The notes under the pieces: generated by a model
What the model was told of the DNA's origin: nothing
Database searches by the model: none
Seen by the model: only the letters and a program-made list of their open reading frames with translations
NCBI GenBank assembly: GCA_030248215.1
Contig: JASANG010003548.1
Location: forward strand, 124,001-188,000
From: Enoplolaimus lenunculus
Taxonomy: Eukaryota; Nematoda; Enoplea; Enoplida; Thoracostomopsidae
Direction of reading: 5' to 3'
DNA: 64,000 nt
Program-made: the position numbers and the translations under genes
Shown: one piece after another, positions 22,601 through 35,274 of the stretch
Position numbering within the stretch: position 1 is the first letter of the stretch
Layout: each line of letters opens with the position of its first letter

Positions 22601-25600
22601 CCACAGGGGCTGAAATAGTTTATTACAGCCTTTAACAATTCAAGCATCACCAAAAATAATTTAACAAAAATACACTAACAAATATGGCAGATTAGTTTAA
22701 AACAAAACCTCACAAACGCTGCGTTTCTGACATATTACTAACATACTCAAATTACACAGATACGTACCAATGTTAAACTAAAATTCATGCCAAAAATTCT
22801 TTTGTAAATCAACAAAAGCAAACAGTTTAAAGTCTGATCAAATTAACCTACATGAAACAAAATTGTGCAGCGCACCGAAGCCAAAAAAGCTTCAGTGTCA
22901 ATCACACAACCTCCTCAAAAGTCACCAAGCGTACGCACGATATTTCATAAGTTGCATTACCAGACGCAATATTGCGAAAAATCACAGTGTACCTTTTGAA
23001 GCAATTTTCGGTCCAGTCATCGCTGAAGTTGACGAAAACAACGGCGGAGGCTGGTCAGAAGTTGCAGCAGTACTCGCAGAGAATGCACTGCTAAAGAGAT
23101 CCTGCAAAATAATTAAAAAGCTTTTTCTATTTATAACCAACAATACTCATAATTAGATAATTATTTAGAATAAAAGCTCGCGATACTGGGTTGTGCTTAA
23201 ATTACTTTTCAATAAGCGTTAACACATTGTTTTTTAATTCTAGTGTATATACTGCAAGTGCAGGCATTGTTGATTTTAGCATCCATTTCCGTAATTTACA
23301 ATCATCAGCTCTTGCCAAATACCAATATCGTGTTAGTTTCTTGTTTACTTTATCCTTCCTGTCTCAATGATGACCATATACATTTGCTTAGCAGTTTCTC
23401 TAACAAATATGGTGATGGCATGCAACACTTGATGTATACCTCATCAGAATCATCGTCGTCACCGAACAAGGCACCTTGACGCGTTTGGTACAAATGACTG
23501 CTAACCGAAGGCGGTCCGCCAACAGCACCCATACCGGCCGTCCTTGGCTGCGGTGGCCGCGAGGCAGACCAGCCTGCCGCTTGTTGCCCTCTGCTTAAAT
23601 CAGGTTGAGGAGATACTAGTCCAGGATCCAGTGGGGGTGGGGTGAACAGCGTTGAATAATCATCTACAACACCGTCAACAATGCTGGCATTTGCATTTGA
23701 TTCAGGTTGCGTGTTACTTGCGATAGGCTTAGACACTGAACGGTTGTTGTAAGCTAAACATGAAAACACAAGCTAGGGCTAACTCAAAAATTATAATTTG
23801 TATTCCAATTAATAGCTCTTACAACTTTGGAGCAATTGAATCAAACTTAAATAATTTGTGATAGATGGCGTATTTCATTTCTCTTGTTTCAAACGAATCA
23901 CTAGCCGGCAAAAGATACTACAGCCATCTGATTATATTACAGTCGTACACTAAAATACACAACATATTTAGGAGGAAAGATTTACTACTACGCGTCCGCT
24001 TTTAAACTATTTACATGTAAAATCAGAAATCCAAACATAACTAAATTATACTGTAGGTCAATTTTCAATTTTCATGTTATGGTAATTTTTTTGCTTCTAC
24101 AATATCTGGCGTTCCTCTTTAAAGTTTTCATCGCGAATAAAAATATTATTGTGAATTCGCAGAGGATTTCGTTTAAAACAACCATGTCCAGATTCCATTT
24201 GAAGTAAAAAAATTCCACTTACACGAATGATCGCCACCACCGTGACTTGCCCGTAATCGTGCATTAAGCTCTGATTTGAAATCATTTGACGGTGTTTGCG
24301 GGTGCTGTATTTGCTAAAAAATAACACATCATAATACTTCTTATCGTAATAAATTATGCGGCGGAGGTACGGAATATGAACCCATCTAGAAACCATATAC
24401 GCTATTTGACTAACATTTGGTTCCGGATTAAAATTAACTATCCGACGCTAGTCACCACATCAGCTATTGTAACACGCGGTTACACACTGGCAATTACCTG
24501 CCGGAGACTATCACTGCCAGCTATCAAACGATCAGAATGCTCTCTACCGCCTGGGAGGCTTGGAACACCAAAATCAGAAGGCACATAGACGTTGCTTTGG
24601 GAAACATTTTGAGGTAAATTTATTTGTCGGTCGCCTTCGATTGTGAACAAATCATCATCGTCGTCAGTTAATGGACTCTAAAAAATTCAAAGTACAACAA
24701 CAAAATCTTTTGAAAACCTGATATACAAGCTAAATCTCAAAATTGTCAGGCCGGCATCAAAGATTCTCAGCTATTCGTTAGCTGAAACCATAAACAGATT
24801 AGTACTTCGCAAGGAGTTACATAGATTTTTTAATGCGGGGTTGATAATGACAACTGTTAATTCCTTGCTATATTGCACTAGTTATTAATTTCTAAAGGGC
24901 GTTATTAACCGAAATTTAGGTGCTTCAATATTCTTAAGGTACTAAACACCATCCAACCAAACACAGTAAAGCATTCTTATTGCATTATATGCTACATCTG
25001 TTTCATATTTCAAAAACTGAACTTGTATGTTTCGTTAAAATTTCAAACTTGACCAAAACCCTGAGACAACCTCAAAGTATCACACAATATACAACAACAC
25101 GCCATAAATTTTCTTTTATGCGAACAAACATACCCCATGTATACCACTACTGTCAGATTGTTTAGTCGCCGAATCGATGTTGTCTTGGTGAAGAATACCA
25201 GCATCGATCTATAAATAACAAGTCTTTCAAATAATTAGACGCTAAATGTTAAATCCACTGCATTAAATCTTGAATCGTTATGCTAAATGGCTCATGCTAC
25301 ATCCACGATGCGACTAAATATCAAATACCCGGATACCAGAGCCGCGTTCTGAATTCTGAACCAAAACGGAAATATAGCCAATTTGGTATCCTTTGGTTTG
25401 TGTCTACAGGTTACTTTATCATTTAATATTTTTCGTATAACTAAACTACAAATTATTGCATCACAAACTTAATAGAATACAAAACGAAAAGTACCCCAAT
25501 ACATACGCTAGCTCCCGATGAAATAAGCAGAGGGCATCAACCGGGATGAAATCTTGAGTAAGGCTATGGTAAGTTTTGATGTCTAAATTACTATTTTAGA

Positions 25601-28600
25601 GAGAAAATTCTTTTTAACCATGCCTTAGCGCTCGTTTGTAACATGTAACTCCACTGTACACGCTTATCTATCACGTTATAAGAAACGAATTTTGCAAAAA
25701 AGTGTGTTTAATGACCAAAAAAGCTAAAGCTTTAAAGCTACAAGATACTCAAGCGGGAGACAAAATCTCGAGTGAGGGCTTGAAGCGGGTGGGAAGGAAT
25801 GGAGTTTAGAAGAAATTATGCCAAGTGTTCCTAGTAGCGAACACTCAGGTACCTTAGGACCGTGTTCAATCATTCGGGCGCGATTTCGATCGTCGCCCAC
25901 CTGAGAGCGCGCAAACAAATGCTCAGGCACACCGTCGTTAACCGTTTCGTCTTCGCTTTCTGACGAATAGTTTTGTTCTGTAAAATTAAAAAACGTTACT
26001 TCCAGCGCTTTCTTGAAATCCTATTCAACTTATTGATTGGGTCCCTGAAACCTTACTTAAGTGCAACTCTATACTTAAGTATTTGATAAACAATTACGTA
26101 GTCTATGACCAAATAAAGCTTGGTCTAACTGAAACTGTAGACCAAAAATACATCCTCTAAACAGAGCAAAAGCAATGGTTTTTTCTCATCACAGACGCTC
26201 AAAATTGGTATTTTATTTTGGTAAAAAAATCTGAGTACCAACTAAAGTCGCGGACTTGAGGAAGTTACAGCAAATCTTTTCGTATAATTTAAGCAAGATT
26301 TTAGAAACTTAGCCACCATAACTAGTTCAGTCAACGGTATGTTTAATCAATTCCCCCTTGTTTTACACTGCGACGTTAATGACACTTACCCAGTTCCGTA
26401 TCAGAAATTGCATCCTGTGTGGAGCTATCTCGCAAACCCAAATGTTCGCTGTGCACAAATTCGTGAGATCCAATTAGCACCGGCAAATGTCTATTGACAT
26501 ACAGATCCTGAAACAGCAAAATGAAACAAAGGTTTTAGTCTTCTAACTTCAAAGCCAGGTAATTGAGCAAACTACTCTATTTTCAAGCAGAAACTACTCT
26601 AAACTTTCTGTTATATCTTATACGTGAATTCGATTTTCATTTCCACCCGAACTTTCCAGACACCTTCACTCTTCCGTACAACGAACAATAACTGCTTAAA
26701 ACATTAACATTTCAAATCTTTGACTCGACCCGTATAAACGTTACACGACCAATCACAAGCTCGCAAATATCAGCGTAGAAACGATGCATATTTCAGGATG
26801 TGTCCGGATATAAAAAATACCGAGGGTTTAGTACTAATTGCGTTTCCTTTGCCGTAGCCGAATAAACGGGAGACGACCGCAAACTCCCCTGGCAAGCCCA
26901 AATAGAAACCATTTTACCGGTGACATTTTACCTTTGGCTCATAAAAGGGATCCGGTTTAAACGTAGGGTCGTCCGCTTCATCAAAATCGGCTGGTTTGAC
27001 CTCAATACGGTCAAACAATTCTTCGATAACCAGCTTTCCGAGACGAACAGCAGTTTTCGCCGCTTGCAACAACCGTTCTGAATCATTCGCAGCACCCTGC
27101 TTATTATCAACTGTATCTTCTTGTGCTTTACCGACAATCTGCAACCAATCTGTATCTTAAAATCTGGAAGAACACAGGATACGCAATTTGAGCATTGTTC
27201 CAGCCCTTTCAGCTAATTGTTGTGCCTTTATTATTACAACGAAAACACATATAGCGTAAACAAACAATTGTTCATTTCTAATATATAACCGTTAAGCGCT
27301 GCAAAATATCCCAGTATCTTTAAAAATAAAACTTAAAAGCCACGATAGGTAATTTGGGGATTGTGTCAGCTAATTTTTGAGCTCCAGGGAAGAGAGCCTA
27401 TATCTCGGGAAGTTTCGGTATTCGGCAGGTAGCGACCTCGGTTTATTGTGTCTCGGTGGCTTGGAACCGAGACCCGAAATCGAGAATTCGGCAAGCATGG
27501 TTGTCTTGTTGAAGTAAGTGATGCCTGATAAATACTATTTCGCTGTGAATCTGCGAATTTTCAAAGTTACGCAATACTGAAAAAACACCAAAACCTTAGA
27601 AAACACAAAAAACAAAGAAACAGCATTAAAATAATTAATTTTGAAATTTTTATTTTTTCCGATGATGGCCAAGAACTGACCGAGACCGAAACTTTTCATA
27701 GCCGGTCTCGGTAGACAGGTCTCGGTCTATCGTTTTAGGGAAACAAATGACCAATCTACCAAACGTATCAATCCGCGAAGACTGTCACCACTTGTGTGTT
27801 CATTGTTTTCAAATGTTAGTAATACAACAGTTACAATACACACGTATTTAATTCATCGAAATTACATCACACTGCACAAAACGCAGGTATGAAACTTATT
27901 CGAAAGGTTCACTCTGATGGCAATATAAATGCACCAAAGTAATATACAATACCTTCAAAATTTCAATTTATCGAAAAATTATAAAAAGTTTACCTGTTCT
28001 CCATCAGGTTTCCTTGCAGCAGATGCGTCTTCATCTTCTACTTTCTACAAAAAACAATTATATAAATAGCGTTATAACTATCAAAACACATATTCTGAAA
28101 TATATACGGATTGCACAGGAATCAAATCATATTATCGTTATCTTATCTTTCATAACAGTACGGGTGCCTAGGTTAGCAACAAATGTTGGGGTTCGGTTTC
28201 AGTTTCGGCAAAAAGTGAAGGTTATAAATCGATTAGGATTCGGCTTTGAAAAAGCCGAATACAACAAGGTTCCAAAACACCGGTGTGTGTGTTTTTGAAA
28301 TTGAGTTGGAACAGGCTAAATCTTTCTCGAATACTTCTACTACTTATGTGCGGCTTGAGCCTAAATTCATATTGCAATTAATATTTAAGGTTTCAATATT
28401 TCAATGTACTCATCTTTCTATTGCTGCATTAATTTAGGTTTAGAACTTTTTAATATACGTATGTATCAAACGTACATTTTCCACAAACTGAGAGTTGGAC
28501 AACAGCAGAAAATCAGTCACCAAGTTAGAACAAAGCGTTTCCGAATACTGAAATTAAAATAATAATGAAAATATAAACAATTCTACACAAATAAGCTGAA

Positions 28601-31600
28601 ATATTTAACAACAACAACAACAGTGACGCTATTTTTATGGATTTTATATGCCGATTTTTACCTACATAAGGGTTGCGCTATACTTGACATCCGGCGCCGT
28701 CGGTCACCGTACATCACCCGTACGGCGTCGTCCGACACACATACGGTGCCGTTCGTCACCCGCACGGCGCGGTCCACCGCCGTGGGTCATCCGTATGGCG
28801 CCGTCCGTCCACAAAAGTATTCAAGAAGCAACACAACCGTGCACCGACTTTACAGATTATGTGAAACGAACTTACTTGAAACTAATATCAATAAATTATA
28901 TAAAACAGGTCGCGAACAATTATTAATTTGTGTTAATCTCCAGTATCCAAGTGGCAAATAAAAATCAATTACGTGCGAACACGTGGTAATTTAAGTTAAA
29001 AACGTTCCTAATATAACTTTTAAATAAATTTTTAACAATATACTGACCTGAACATCATCCAAAACATTACGAAACTGGTCATCAACGAATTTTGTTAAAC
29101 GTGTCGTTTGCTCTGTACCTGACTGTAAGTTCTCCAAAAGCTAGAAATTAAAAAATCAAAATGTTATCCGTGTGCCGCCAAATACAAGAAAAGCAGAAAT
29201 CTTCCAAATTTCCTCTGCTTTAAGCTAAAAGTGTCTAAAATGTAAAAACTCAAAGTACATAAATATTGGCAAAACAATGCGCCATTCACAATAACTTGGT
29301 CAGCGACGTCTTCAAAACTGCTGTAGACCAGGGCTACCACGAGGGTTTGAAATGAAATCATGATAGCCCTGGTCTGTATGAGATTCCTGATACAGACAGC
29401 ATTATCAAGTTGAGCTCATTTTTCCAAACTTTCTCAATTTTAGAGACACAAAACACTTACGTACATACGCAAGCACTATACAAACACACACAACACAAAC
29501 TAATATATACACAACACACTAATATATTATCAGACTGCAGCTTCTGAGATTGTCAATGTTATACGTGTTCGACCTGAGTAAGAGGAATTCTGTGCCACAT
29601 AAAAATTTTCGAATATTGAGGAAGATAGGAATTTTTTTCTATGAGGGCTATTTAAATTCCAAATTTGCTTTTTAGCATTACATAAGATTTCACGGTAACA
29701 AGCTACAGCTAGCCTGCTAGCATATTTGAATCCGTATCTAGTGTGACACCAATTCTATGTAATATCTCTAAAAGTACCACAAGTTAAAGTATATAATAAT
29801 TTCTTCATAAAAGTATGGGTTCTGTTCCACCTTTTGCGGCATCTTGAAGTGCTTGGCAGTTTTTATCTTCTGCTGTACCTTTGATTATCATTGATATTAC
29901 AATTAAGCATCGAGCGGGAGTTCCGCGAAGCGTTTAATCTTTTGTACTCGGGGGTGGAAAGGTGGGTCGTTCGTCTGTCCGTCCGACGAAAATCTTCGGA
30001 AGCGGTGAACCAATTTTGATACGAATATATTTGCTGTTTCCGTTGGAAAGCCTATTATCCTGGCGTGATGACCTCGCATGGTGGTTTTAAAATTCTAAGC
30101 AGTTTATTAGCTACAGGAAAAATTTCATCGGTTAAACCTATAACGGACTTTTTAAATTATTTCACTGATTATACGGGTTGCAAGCGATTTGATTTCAGTA
30201 GTAAAGGGATTTTGGGTGCACGGACATGGATAAGTTGCTTATAGACCTCCAAAACATAAAAATCAATAGATAGCTGCTGACAAAGTTATAAGAAACGAAA
30301 ATGTGATCATGTTCCGATTTCAATATGAGCAAATTCAATTTCATTTAAAAAGAATAATTATAAATGCTGATGGCCGAAACACTACATTTACTTTGTAACG
30401 ACAATTCAAGAGATCGGTATATAATTCAATGTTGTACGATAACGATAATGTTAAAGCAGATTTTACATTTTACAAATGGAAAATATTTTACTGACATTAG
30501 TTATTAGCTAACTATCCATTTATCGGTTTTGGAGGTTTGTAAGCAATTTATTCAGATTCCTCGCACCCAAAAACCTTCAGTAAACCCTAATAATTATTGA
30601 AACAATTTAAAAAGTCATAGTTTTGTCTTGTCAATTAAGCTAATATGCAAATTAGCTGTTAGCTAACTATTCAATTATCGGTTTTGGATGTTTGTAAACA
30701 ATTTATTCAAATTCCTCGCACCTAGAAACCAGTGCTGAAATTATATTGCTTTTAACCTTAATAATTAGTGAAATACCTATTGTAAAAAGTCCTAATTTAG
30801 GCTTATAAACTATGCTAATATGCAAATTATCTATTAGCTAATTGCTCAATTATTGGTTTTGGAGGTTTGTAAACAGTCTACGCAGGTTCCTCGCACCCAA
30901 AAACTCTTTAACGCTAAAATTAGATTGCTTCTAACTGTAATAATTAGTGAAATATTGTGGAAATTCCTAATTTAGGCTTAAATAATTATGCAAATTAATC
31001 TGTAGCTAATAAACGGCTCAAAATTTTAAAACCCCAATGCGAGGTTACCACCCCAGGATAATTGGTTTTCAAACAAAAAAAGTTGACCAAAATCGGTTCA
31101 GCCGCTCCTGAGATTCTTTTCGTACGAACAGACGGACAGACGGACGGACGGACATCCGCCTTTCGACCCCCAAGTACTAAACATAAAACGCTTCGCGAAA
31201 CTCCGAGCTTCGTTCAATTACAAACATGTATATATGATTCCTAGGTAAAATTCTGTGAAAGACCAGGGGCTATCGCGTGCTTCGAAAAAAGTGACAACTG
31301 ACAGCCCTGAAGCATACGAGAAATGTCTTATTTTGAAAATGACAGCGTCATAGCCCTGGCTGCAGCGTATTTTCTGAGACCACTTCAAAAAGCTAATGTG
31401 AACGGCGCATAATTATGCTAATATTCCTGGCACAATTTAGACTCCAGGTCAAAATTTTATGACAAGTGAAATAGGATACGGTATTACATGCTTGAAACAT
31501 AACCTTGCTACTCTGTTTGCTTCAATTTCATGGCCATCACAACGATGTTTAATCAGTTTTGAAAAACGGATATGTCAGTTACTAAGAACGCGTTCCTTAC

Positions 31601-31732
31601 CTTGGCATCACCAGCTAAAGTCCAATCTGCAGCTTGTGAAGCTATTGCATCAAGCGTACTCGCATCATTTGACAAAACGCCTAGAGATTTTTGATCTTCA
31701 GGATTCGTTTGATTCGCTGTATCAGCAATCAT
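16618..31732 (-). CDS. WASHC2: WASH complex subunit FAM21 / WASHC2 (complete, 18 exons)
   Basis: Scaffold tail of the endosomal WASH complex; in known homologues it binds retromer (VPS35), capping protein and lipids. Exons in transcript order: 31732-31601, 29140-29048, 28547-28476, 28044-27994, 27138-26932, 26507-26390, 25977-25853, 25208-25134, 24677-24498, 24313-24223, 23753-23440, 23101-22993, 22609-22323, 21724-21542, 21157-21033, 20610-19980, 18950-17462, 16748-16618. All phases agree and give 1470 aa (human about 1340). The head shows TDFLLLSNSQFVEN and DLYVNRHLPVLIGSHEF, the conserved WASH-binding region. The tail is acidic and disordered with repeated LFa motifs (retromer binding): ALFGDDDDSDEDLF, TLFEESSDEDSDDLF, GLFNSNDSSDDSDDLF, SLFNDDEDSDSDGDLF, and SIFESDSDDDIF at the C terminus. 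NRNRKPPSRSHIRSLQF (about residues 940-956) matches the capping-protein interaction site. A short Q run follows. Divergent from GPKOW. Confidence 0.95.
19268..19947. mobile_element. hAT-like element in FAM21 intron
   Basis: The left end AGAGATGGGAGTCTCA and right end TGAGACATCCATCCCTG are inverted. The flanks CTAAGTAC (19260-19267) and CTTAGTTC (19948-19955) agree at 6 of 8 positions, as an old 8-bp duplication would. The interior is AT-rich and non-coding, with GTCTCAG words. Confidence 0.55.
27388..27745. repeat. CTCGG-rich decayed element in FAM21 intron
   Basis: TATCTCGGGAAGTTTCGG near the left and GACCGAGACCGAAAC..GTCTCGGTCTATCG near the right suggest an inverted-repeat element of the same style as the CCGGA elements. 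Termini were not resolved. Confidence 0.35.
28668..28805. mobile_element. GC-rich CGCCGTC repeat, half of a foldback MITE
   Basis: Starts AAGGGTTGCGCTATACTTGA and continues with CGTCACCCGTACGGCG-type repeats. The start matches the termini of the fuller copy at 48497-48696. It lies in FAM21 intron 2 and is much richer in GC than its surroundings. Confidence 0.5.
29900..31220. mobile_element. Foldback transposon, 1.3 kb, in FAM21 intron 1
   Basis: Inverted arms of about 220 bp: the left arm (29900-30125) contains GTTCCGCGAAGCGTTT, CTCGGGGGT and CGTCTGTCCGTCC. The right arm (31000-31220) contains the complement, with AAACGCTTCGCGAA, CCCCCAAGTA and GACGGACGGACGG. Between them is a tandem set of about 150-175-bp units beginning TTAGCTAACTATCCATTTAT (about 30508, 30659 and 30834), with part of the unit inverted near 30190-30250. 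No transposase frame was seen. Confidence 0.8.
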
Positions 31733-32562
31733 TGAAATAGTAGGAAAACATTAGACGGTAACTCTCCCTTTGGTTTGAAACTAGTAAGTTGTTTGTATTT
31801 ACTATATATTGTGAAGTGAGGCTATGTAGCATTAACACAATATTTGTTTTTCAAGTTCAGCCTTCGTTTGATTCTACAAAGTTTCGTTTATTGCAACACG
31901 ACCACACAAAGCTCAGTCCGATCCCTGCGGTTATGCAAGCCAAGAATTGCAATACTAAGTCCAATAACCGAAACCACTTTATTCCACATATTTTTATATT
32001 TCGCTTTCACACATGTTTCTCTTACCTAACATAGGAACATTTGTTAAACACTAGTTATGTATCTTTTACAAAAATTACAAATTAACCATTATCATGTGAG
32101 TTTTGACGATAGCAATTATTATGTTCAACCATGAGTAATTTTGATAACTTGCGGCTATTCTGGTTCTTAATTTATAAAGGCCCCTTTTGATCGCAGCTAA
32201 TTTCCATTGTTTAGGTTCTCTGAAACTTTATAGAGGATCGCGTGAACGAGTTAACTACCATCAGCACAGCCTTAGTACATATTTAAACTGATTTGTACAC
32301 TCAAGTTGTTAAATCTCGCTTGCACCTGCGCTTTGAAAATACAGTTAGAAGCTACAACTTTCGCTTGCCAACTTTTATAATTACACATTTTGTTGATGTA
32401 ATTTGCACTCTAGATAGGATTTATGTGCTCAGTTAGCTAGTGCCTGTAGTTGTGTGGAATATTGCAATAGGTACATTTAACGACAGGATTGTAGTAAGGT
32501 ATATCAATTCGCGTGTTTAGAAAAACAGTAAAGTAACTTGTTTAATATGTAAGGTATTTGTA
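31733..32562. promoter_or_regulatory. Shared upstream region of FAM21 and GPKOW
   Basis: The 830 bp between two divergent start codons contain no recognised repeat, which is unusual for this window. It must hold both promoters and 5' UTRs. No TATA box or transcription start could be assigned with confidence. Confidence 0.5.
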
Positions 32563-33825
32563 ATGGCTGATAGTTCCGTGTCGTTTACAGTAAAGCAGAA
32601 AGCTGATAAACGAAAACTAATCAAACAGGACCTTTCTCATTTCAAAGACGATAATCGCGAAGTGCAATTGAATAGTAGTGCCGATAGTGACAAAGAAGTT
32701 GTCCATTCTATTAACAAACGTAGAATAATCACAAATGACAAACAGAGCATTGCTCAATCGAAGCCGTTTCAACGGGTAATTACAGCCAAGAATAGAACAA
32801 TTACAAGACCCTCTGCGCGTGATGCTGAAAACTCAGAAGACTTTGTGGGTGCGTATTCGTTAAGTGGACCAGTTTCGTCAGTTGATGCTAATTATGACGA
32901 TATTTCTGTTGAAGAATTTGGAGTTGCAATGTTACGGGGAATGGGTTGGTCAGAGCGTAGTTCGGAAGAACAATTGCCAACGCAAGTGGAACCGAAACTG
33001 CGACCCAAAGGCTTGGGACTTGGAGCAGATATGAGCTTAGTTGCAAATGTTCTAAGGGCAGACGGCAACGGCGACGAGACAACGCTTTCAATTAAGACAG
33101 GAGCTCGGGTTATGTTAACTGCGCGACAATATTGTGACAGATATGCTACAGTTGAAACTGTTGATATAGATGATGCACGAGTATTTGTCAAACTAGCGGA
33201 TAGAAAAGACAACGATCCTGCAGTTGTTAGCGTTAGCGTGTATGCTTTAAAACTGGTAGACGAGAATGAATTTCGGCGAGAAACAAAGCGCTTCGGTGTT
33301 GAACATTCAAATCAAGGCAATAAGCCACGGCAGCGCATAAATCCACTCGATGTAGGGCAACGTATTTTTCACGACAGCGAACCGGAAAACTGTTCCAGAA
33401 AGGAAAAGACAATGAAAAATGATTCTAAGCGTATAGCAGATACCAGGATTTGGGTCAGATCAGATTTAAAGGTTCGGTTTATTGATAGAGACTATGGGAA
33501 CGGCAAATATTTTAAAGACACATTCGTTGTAATTGACGTTTTGTCCCGCCGACCACCTTTGTGTTCAATACGAAGTGATTGTGGTAAAATTTTATACGAA
33601 ATTCCACAACAATCTTTAGAAACTGTTGTGTCAAGTAAGTCTGAGTATTTAATGGTTGTTCAAGGAGAACATTCAGGGGAAGTGGTTAAACTTTTGGCGA
33701 AAAGTAAAAAAGGTACGGAACCTTGCACTCTGGTACAGTTTATACGCAATCCTGAAGTGACTAAACAGTTTTGTTTGGATGATGTTTGTGAATTTGCAGG
33801 CGATCTCAGTGCTTATGATTATTGA
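32563..33825 (+). CDS. GPKOW: GPKOW homologue: G-patch and KOW spliceosomal protein
   Basis: Nuclear RNA-binding splicing factor; the homologue of yeast Spp2, which partners the helicase DHX16/Prp2 through its G-patch. A single exon of 420 aa (human 476). It starts MADSSVSFTVKQKADKRKL. The G-patch starts around residue 116 (VEEFGVAMLRGMGW) and ends in LRPKGLGLGAD. A first KOW-type region spans about 178-240 (GARVMLTARQYCDRYATVE). The C-terminal KOW half, about 296-420, holds WVRSDLKVRFIDRDYGNGKY, VVIDVLS and YLMVVQGEHSGEVVKLL, aligning well with human GPKOW. The GEGIG-like centre of the G-patch is replaced by SERSSEEQLP. No introns were seen although its neighbours have many. A possible poly(A) signal AATAAA lies at 34193. 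Confidence 0.92.
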   Translation: MADSSVSFTVKQKADKRKLIKQDLSHFKDDNREVQLNSSADSDKEVVHSINKRRIITNDKQSIAQSKPFQRVITAKNRTITRPSARDAENSEDFVGAYSLSGPVSSVDANYDDISVEEFGVAMLRGMGWSERSSEEQLPTQVEPKLRPKGLGLGADMSLVANVLRADGNGDETTLSIKTGARVMLTARQYCDRYATVETVDIDDARVFVKLADRKDNDPAVVSVSVYALKLVDENEFRRETKRFGVEHSNQGNKPRQRINPLDVGQRIFHDSEPENCSRKEKTMKNDSKRIADTRIWVRSDLKVRFIDRDYGNGKYFKDTFVVIDVLSRRPPLCSIRSDCGKILYEIPQQSLETVVSSKSEYLMVVQGEHSGEVVKLLAKSKKGTEPCTLVQFIRNPEVTKQFCLDDVCEFAGDLSAYDY

Positions 33826-34491
33826 TGAAGCGTTGTGGTAATGTCAGAATATACGGACCATGTTAGCTGTAGGGATCTGCATACTAAACATAATCCTAAA
33901 CAGAATAGTCCGTCTGTCTTGCAGTCGGCAGGACCCTATGCTTGACATTGACCGAATATGCTATTGGTTAGATCATTTATTTTCAACTTCAAAAGTGTGA
34001 TGTAGGATGTGTTGATACCAAATTTTTTGCCGATACTGATTCTTATTTTGAAAGTTTGCCGATACCAACACCGCAGCTTATTCAAATGCAATCCAGCAGA
34101 AAAACGTTCCGCCCCTGAACTTTCACATAATCCCAAATCTCGAAAGTCGCGGAAACACTTTATTAAATTTTGTTTCGAACTTGTAATTATGTAATAAAAT
34201 CAGTCACGTCCATATAAATTGTAAAGGTTGATATGAATTTGCAGGATACATCAGGATATCCGGCTAAAGCAAAACTTTGTTTTGATTTTCCGGAATATTC
34301 GTTTAAGTATCCCGCTGGGGCTTGCGGTATTTTTGCAATGCGGTTGCGCCTCAATTAATGTTTTTGGCAACTAAGCAGTTCTGGTCCACGTCAGTGAAAT
34401 TTCAAACCCTTTAAAATTAAACACAATGTGCGCTCAAGTCAGTTATTTTAGCAAACCTGTATTTCGGGTATTCTGAAATTCGTTACACCGG
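33826..34491. other. GPKOW 3' flank
   Basis: Contains a MITE-end fragment (AAAACGTTCCGCCCCTGAAC near 34101) and otherwise nothing recognised. Confidence 0.4.
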
Positions 34492-34495
34492 TCGA

Positions 34496-34673
34496 CCCAT
34501 GTATAGGATAGGGCCGGAACAGTAGTATAAGCATATTCATAAGCCTAAGTGTAAGGATGAGCCTATTCCTAAGCTTGAACCAAAACCTAACCATAAGTTA
34601 TTCTAAAGGTTAAGCTGATTCTATTTCAGCCCCGCAGGAAAACGTTCCGGTCCTGATCTATACATTGTCCCAC
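34496..34673. mobile_element. Family B MITE
   Basis: GACCCATGTATAGGATAGGG at the left and CGTTCCGGTCCTGATCTATA..TTGTCC at the right. The core contains CCTAAGTGTAAGG and CCTAAGC. The flanks CACCGGTC and CACCGCTC agree at 7 of 8 positions, consistent with an 8-bp target duplication. Confidence 0.75.
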
Positions 34674-35126
34674 CGCTCTAAAACACTTAATTTCGTATTT
34701 CCACTGTATGGAAGGTAAATGTTGTATTTTGCATGAAATTAATTCCAATTTAAGTTAGTTTTCACATTTAGGAATAGTTCAGTTGATTCTGTAGGCGGGT
34801 TTGAATCTCAGAAGGAAAACTATTTCTGCCTACTTACGTTTTAGTTGGAGAATATGCGTAAATGTTACGTATAAATATTCAGACAACGGTTTTTTGGTGG
34901 AATTATTGATTGTTATGCTTTACTTATTAAAACTCAATTTGTGCGTTTGTGCTTATACAACAGCAGACAATGATTTTACCGGATCATGAATAAGATCCTT
35001 AATGCATAACTTGAAAAGTTCTTTCTCATCTATAAAGATGCTCTATGGTTAAATTAAACGCTGACATTCTAGTTTAAACTGTAGTTATAACTGTTGGTTA
35101 AATTTCCTGAAATTCTAAGTGGTCAG

Positions 35127-35182
35127 ACGCTTAGACCTAGGCTTATGAATACTGTTCCGCCCCTGTTCTTTACATTGGCCAT
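35127..35182. mobile_element. Family B MITE end fragment
   Basis: TTAGACCTAGGCTTATGAAT followed by the terminus ACTGTTCCGCCCCTGTTCTT..TTGGCC; only one end is present. Confidence 0.5.
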
Positions 35183-35274
35183 TCAAATTATATGAACAAC
35201 GTAAAATAAAGTAACGGTTAACATGTGTTAGTACAAACGGACAATTTCACCTGACCCGTAAAGTGAGGGGTTGC

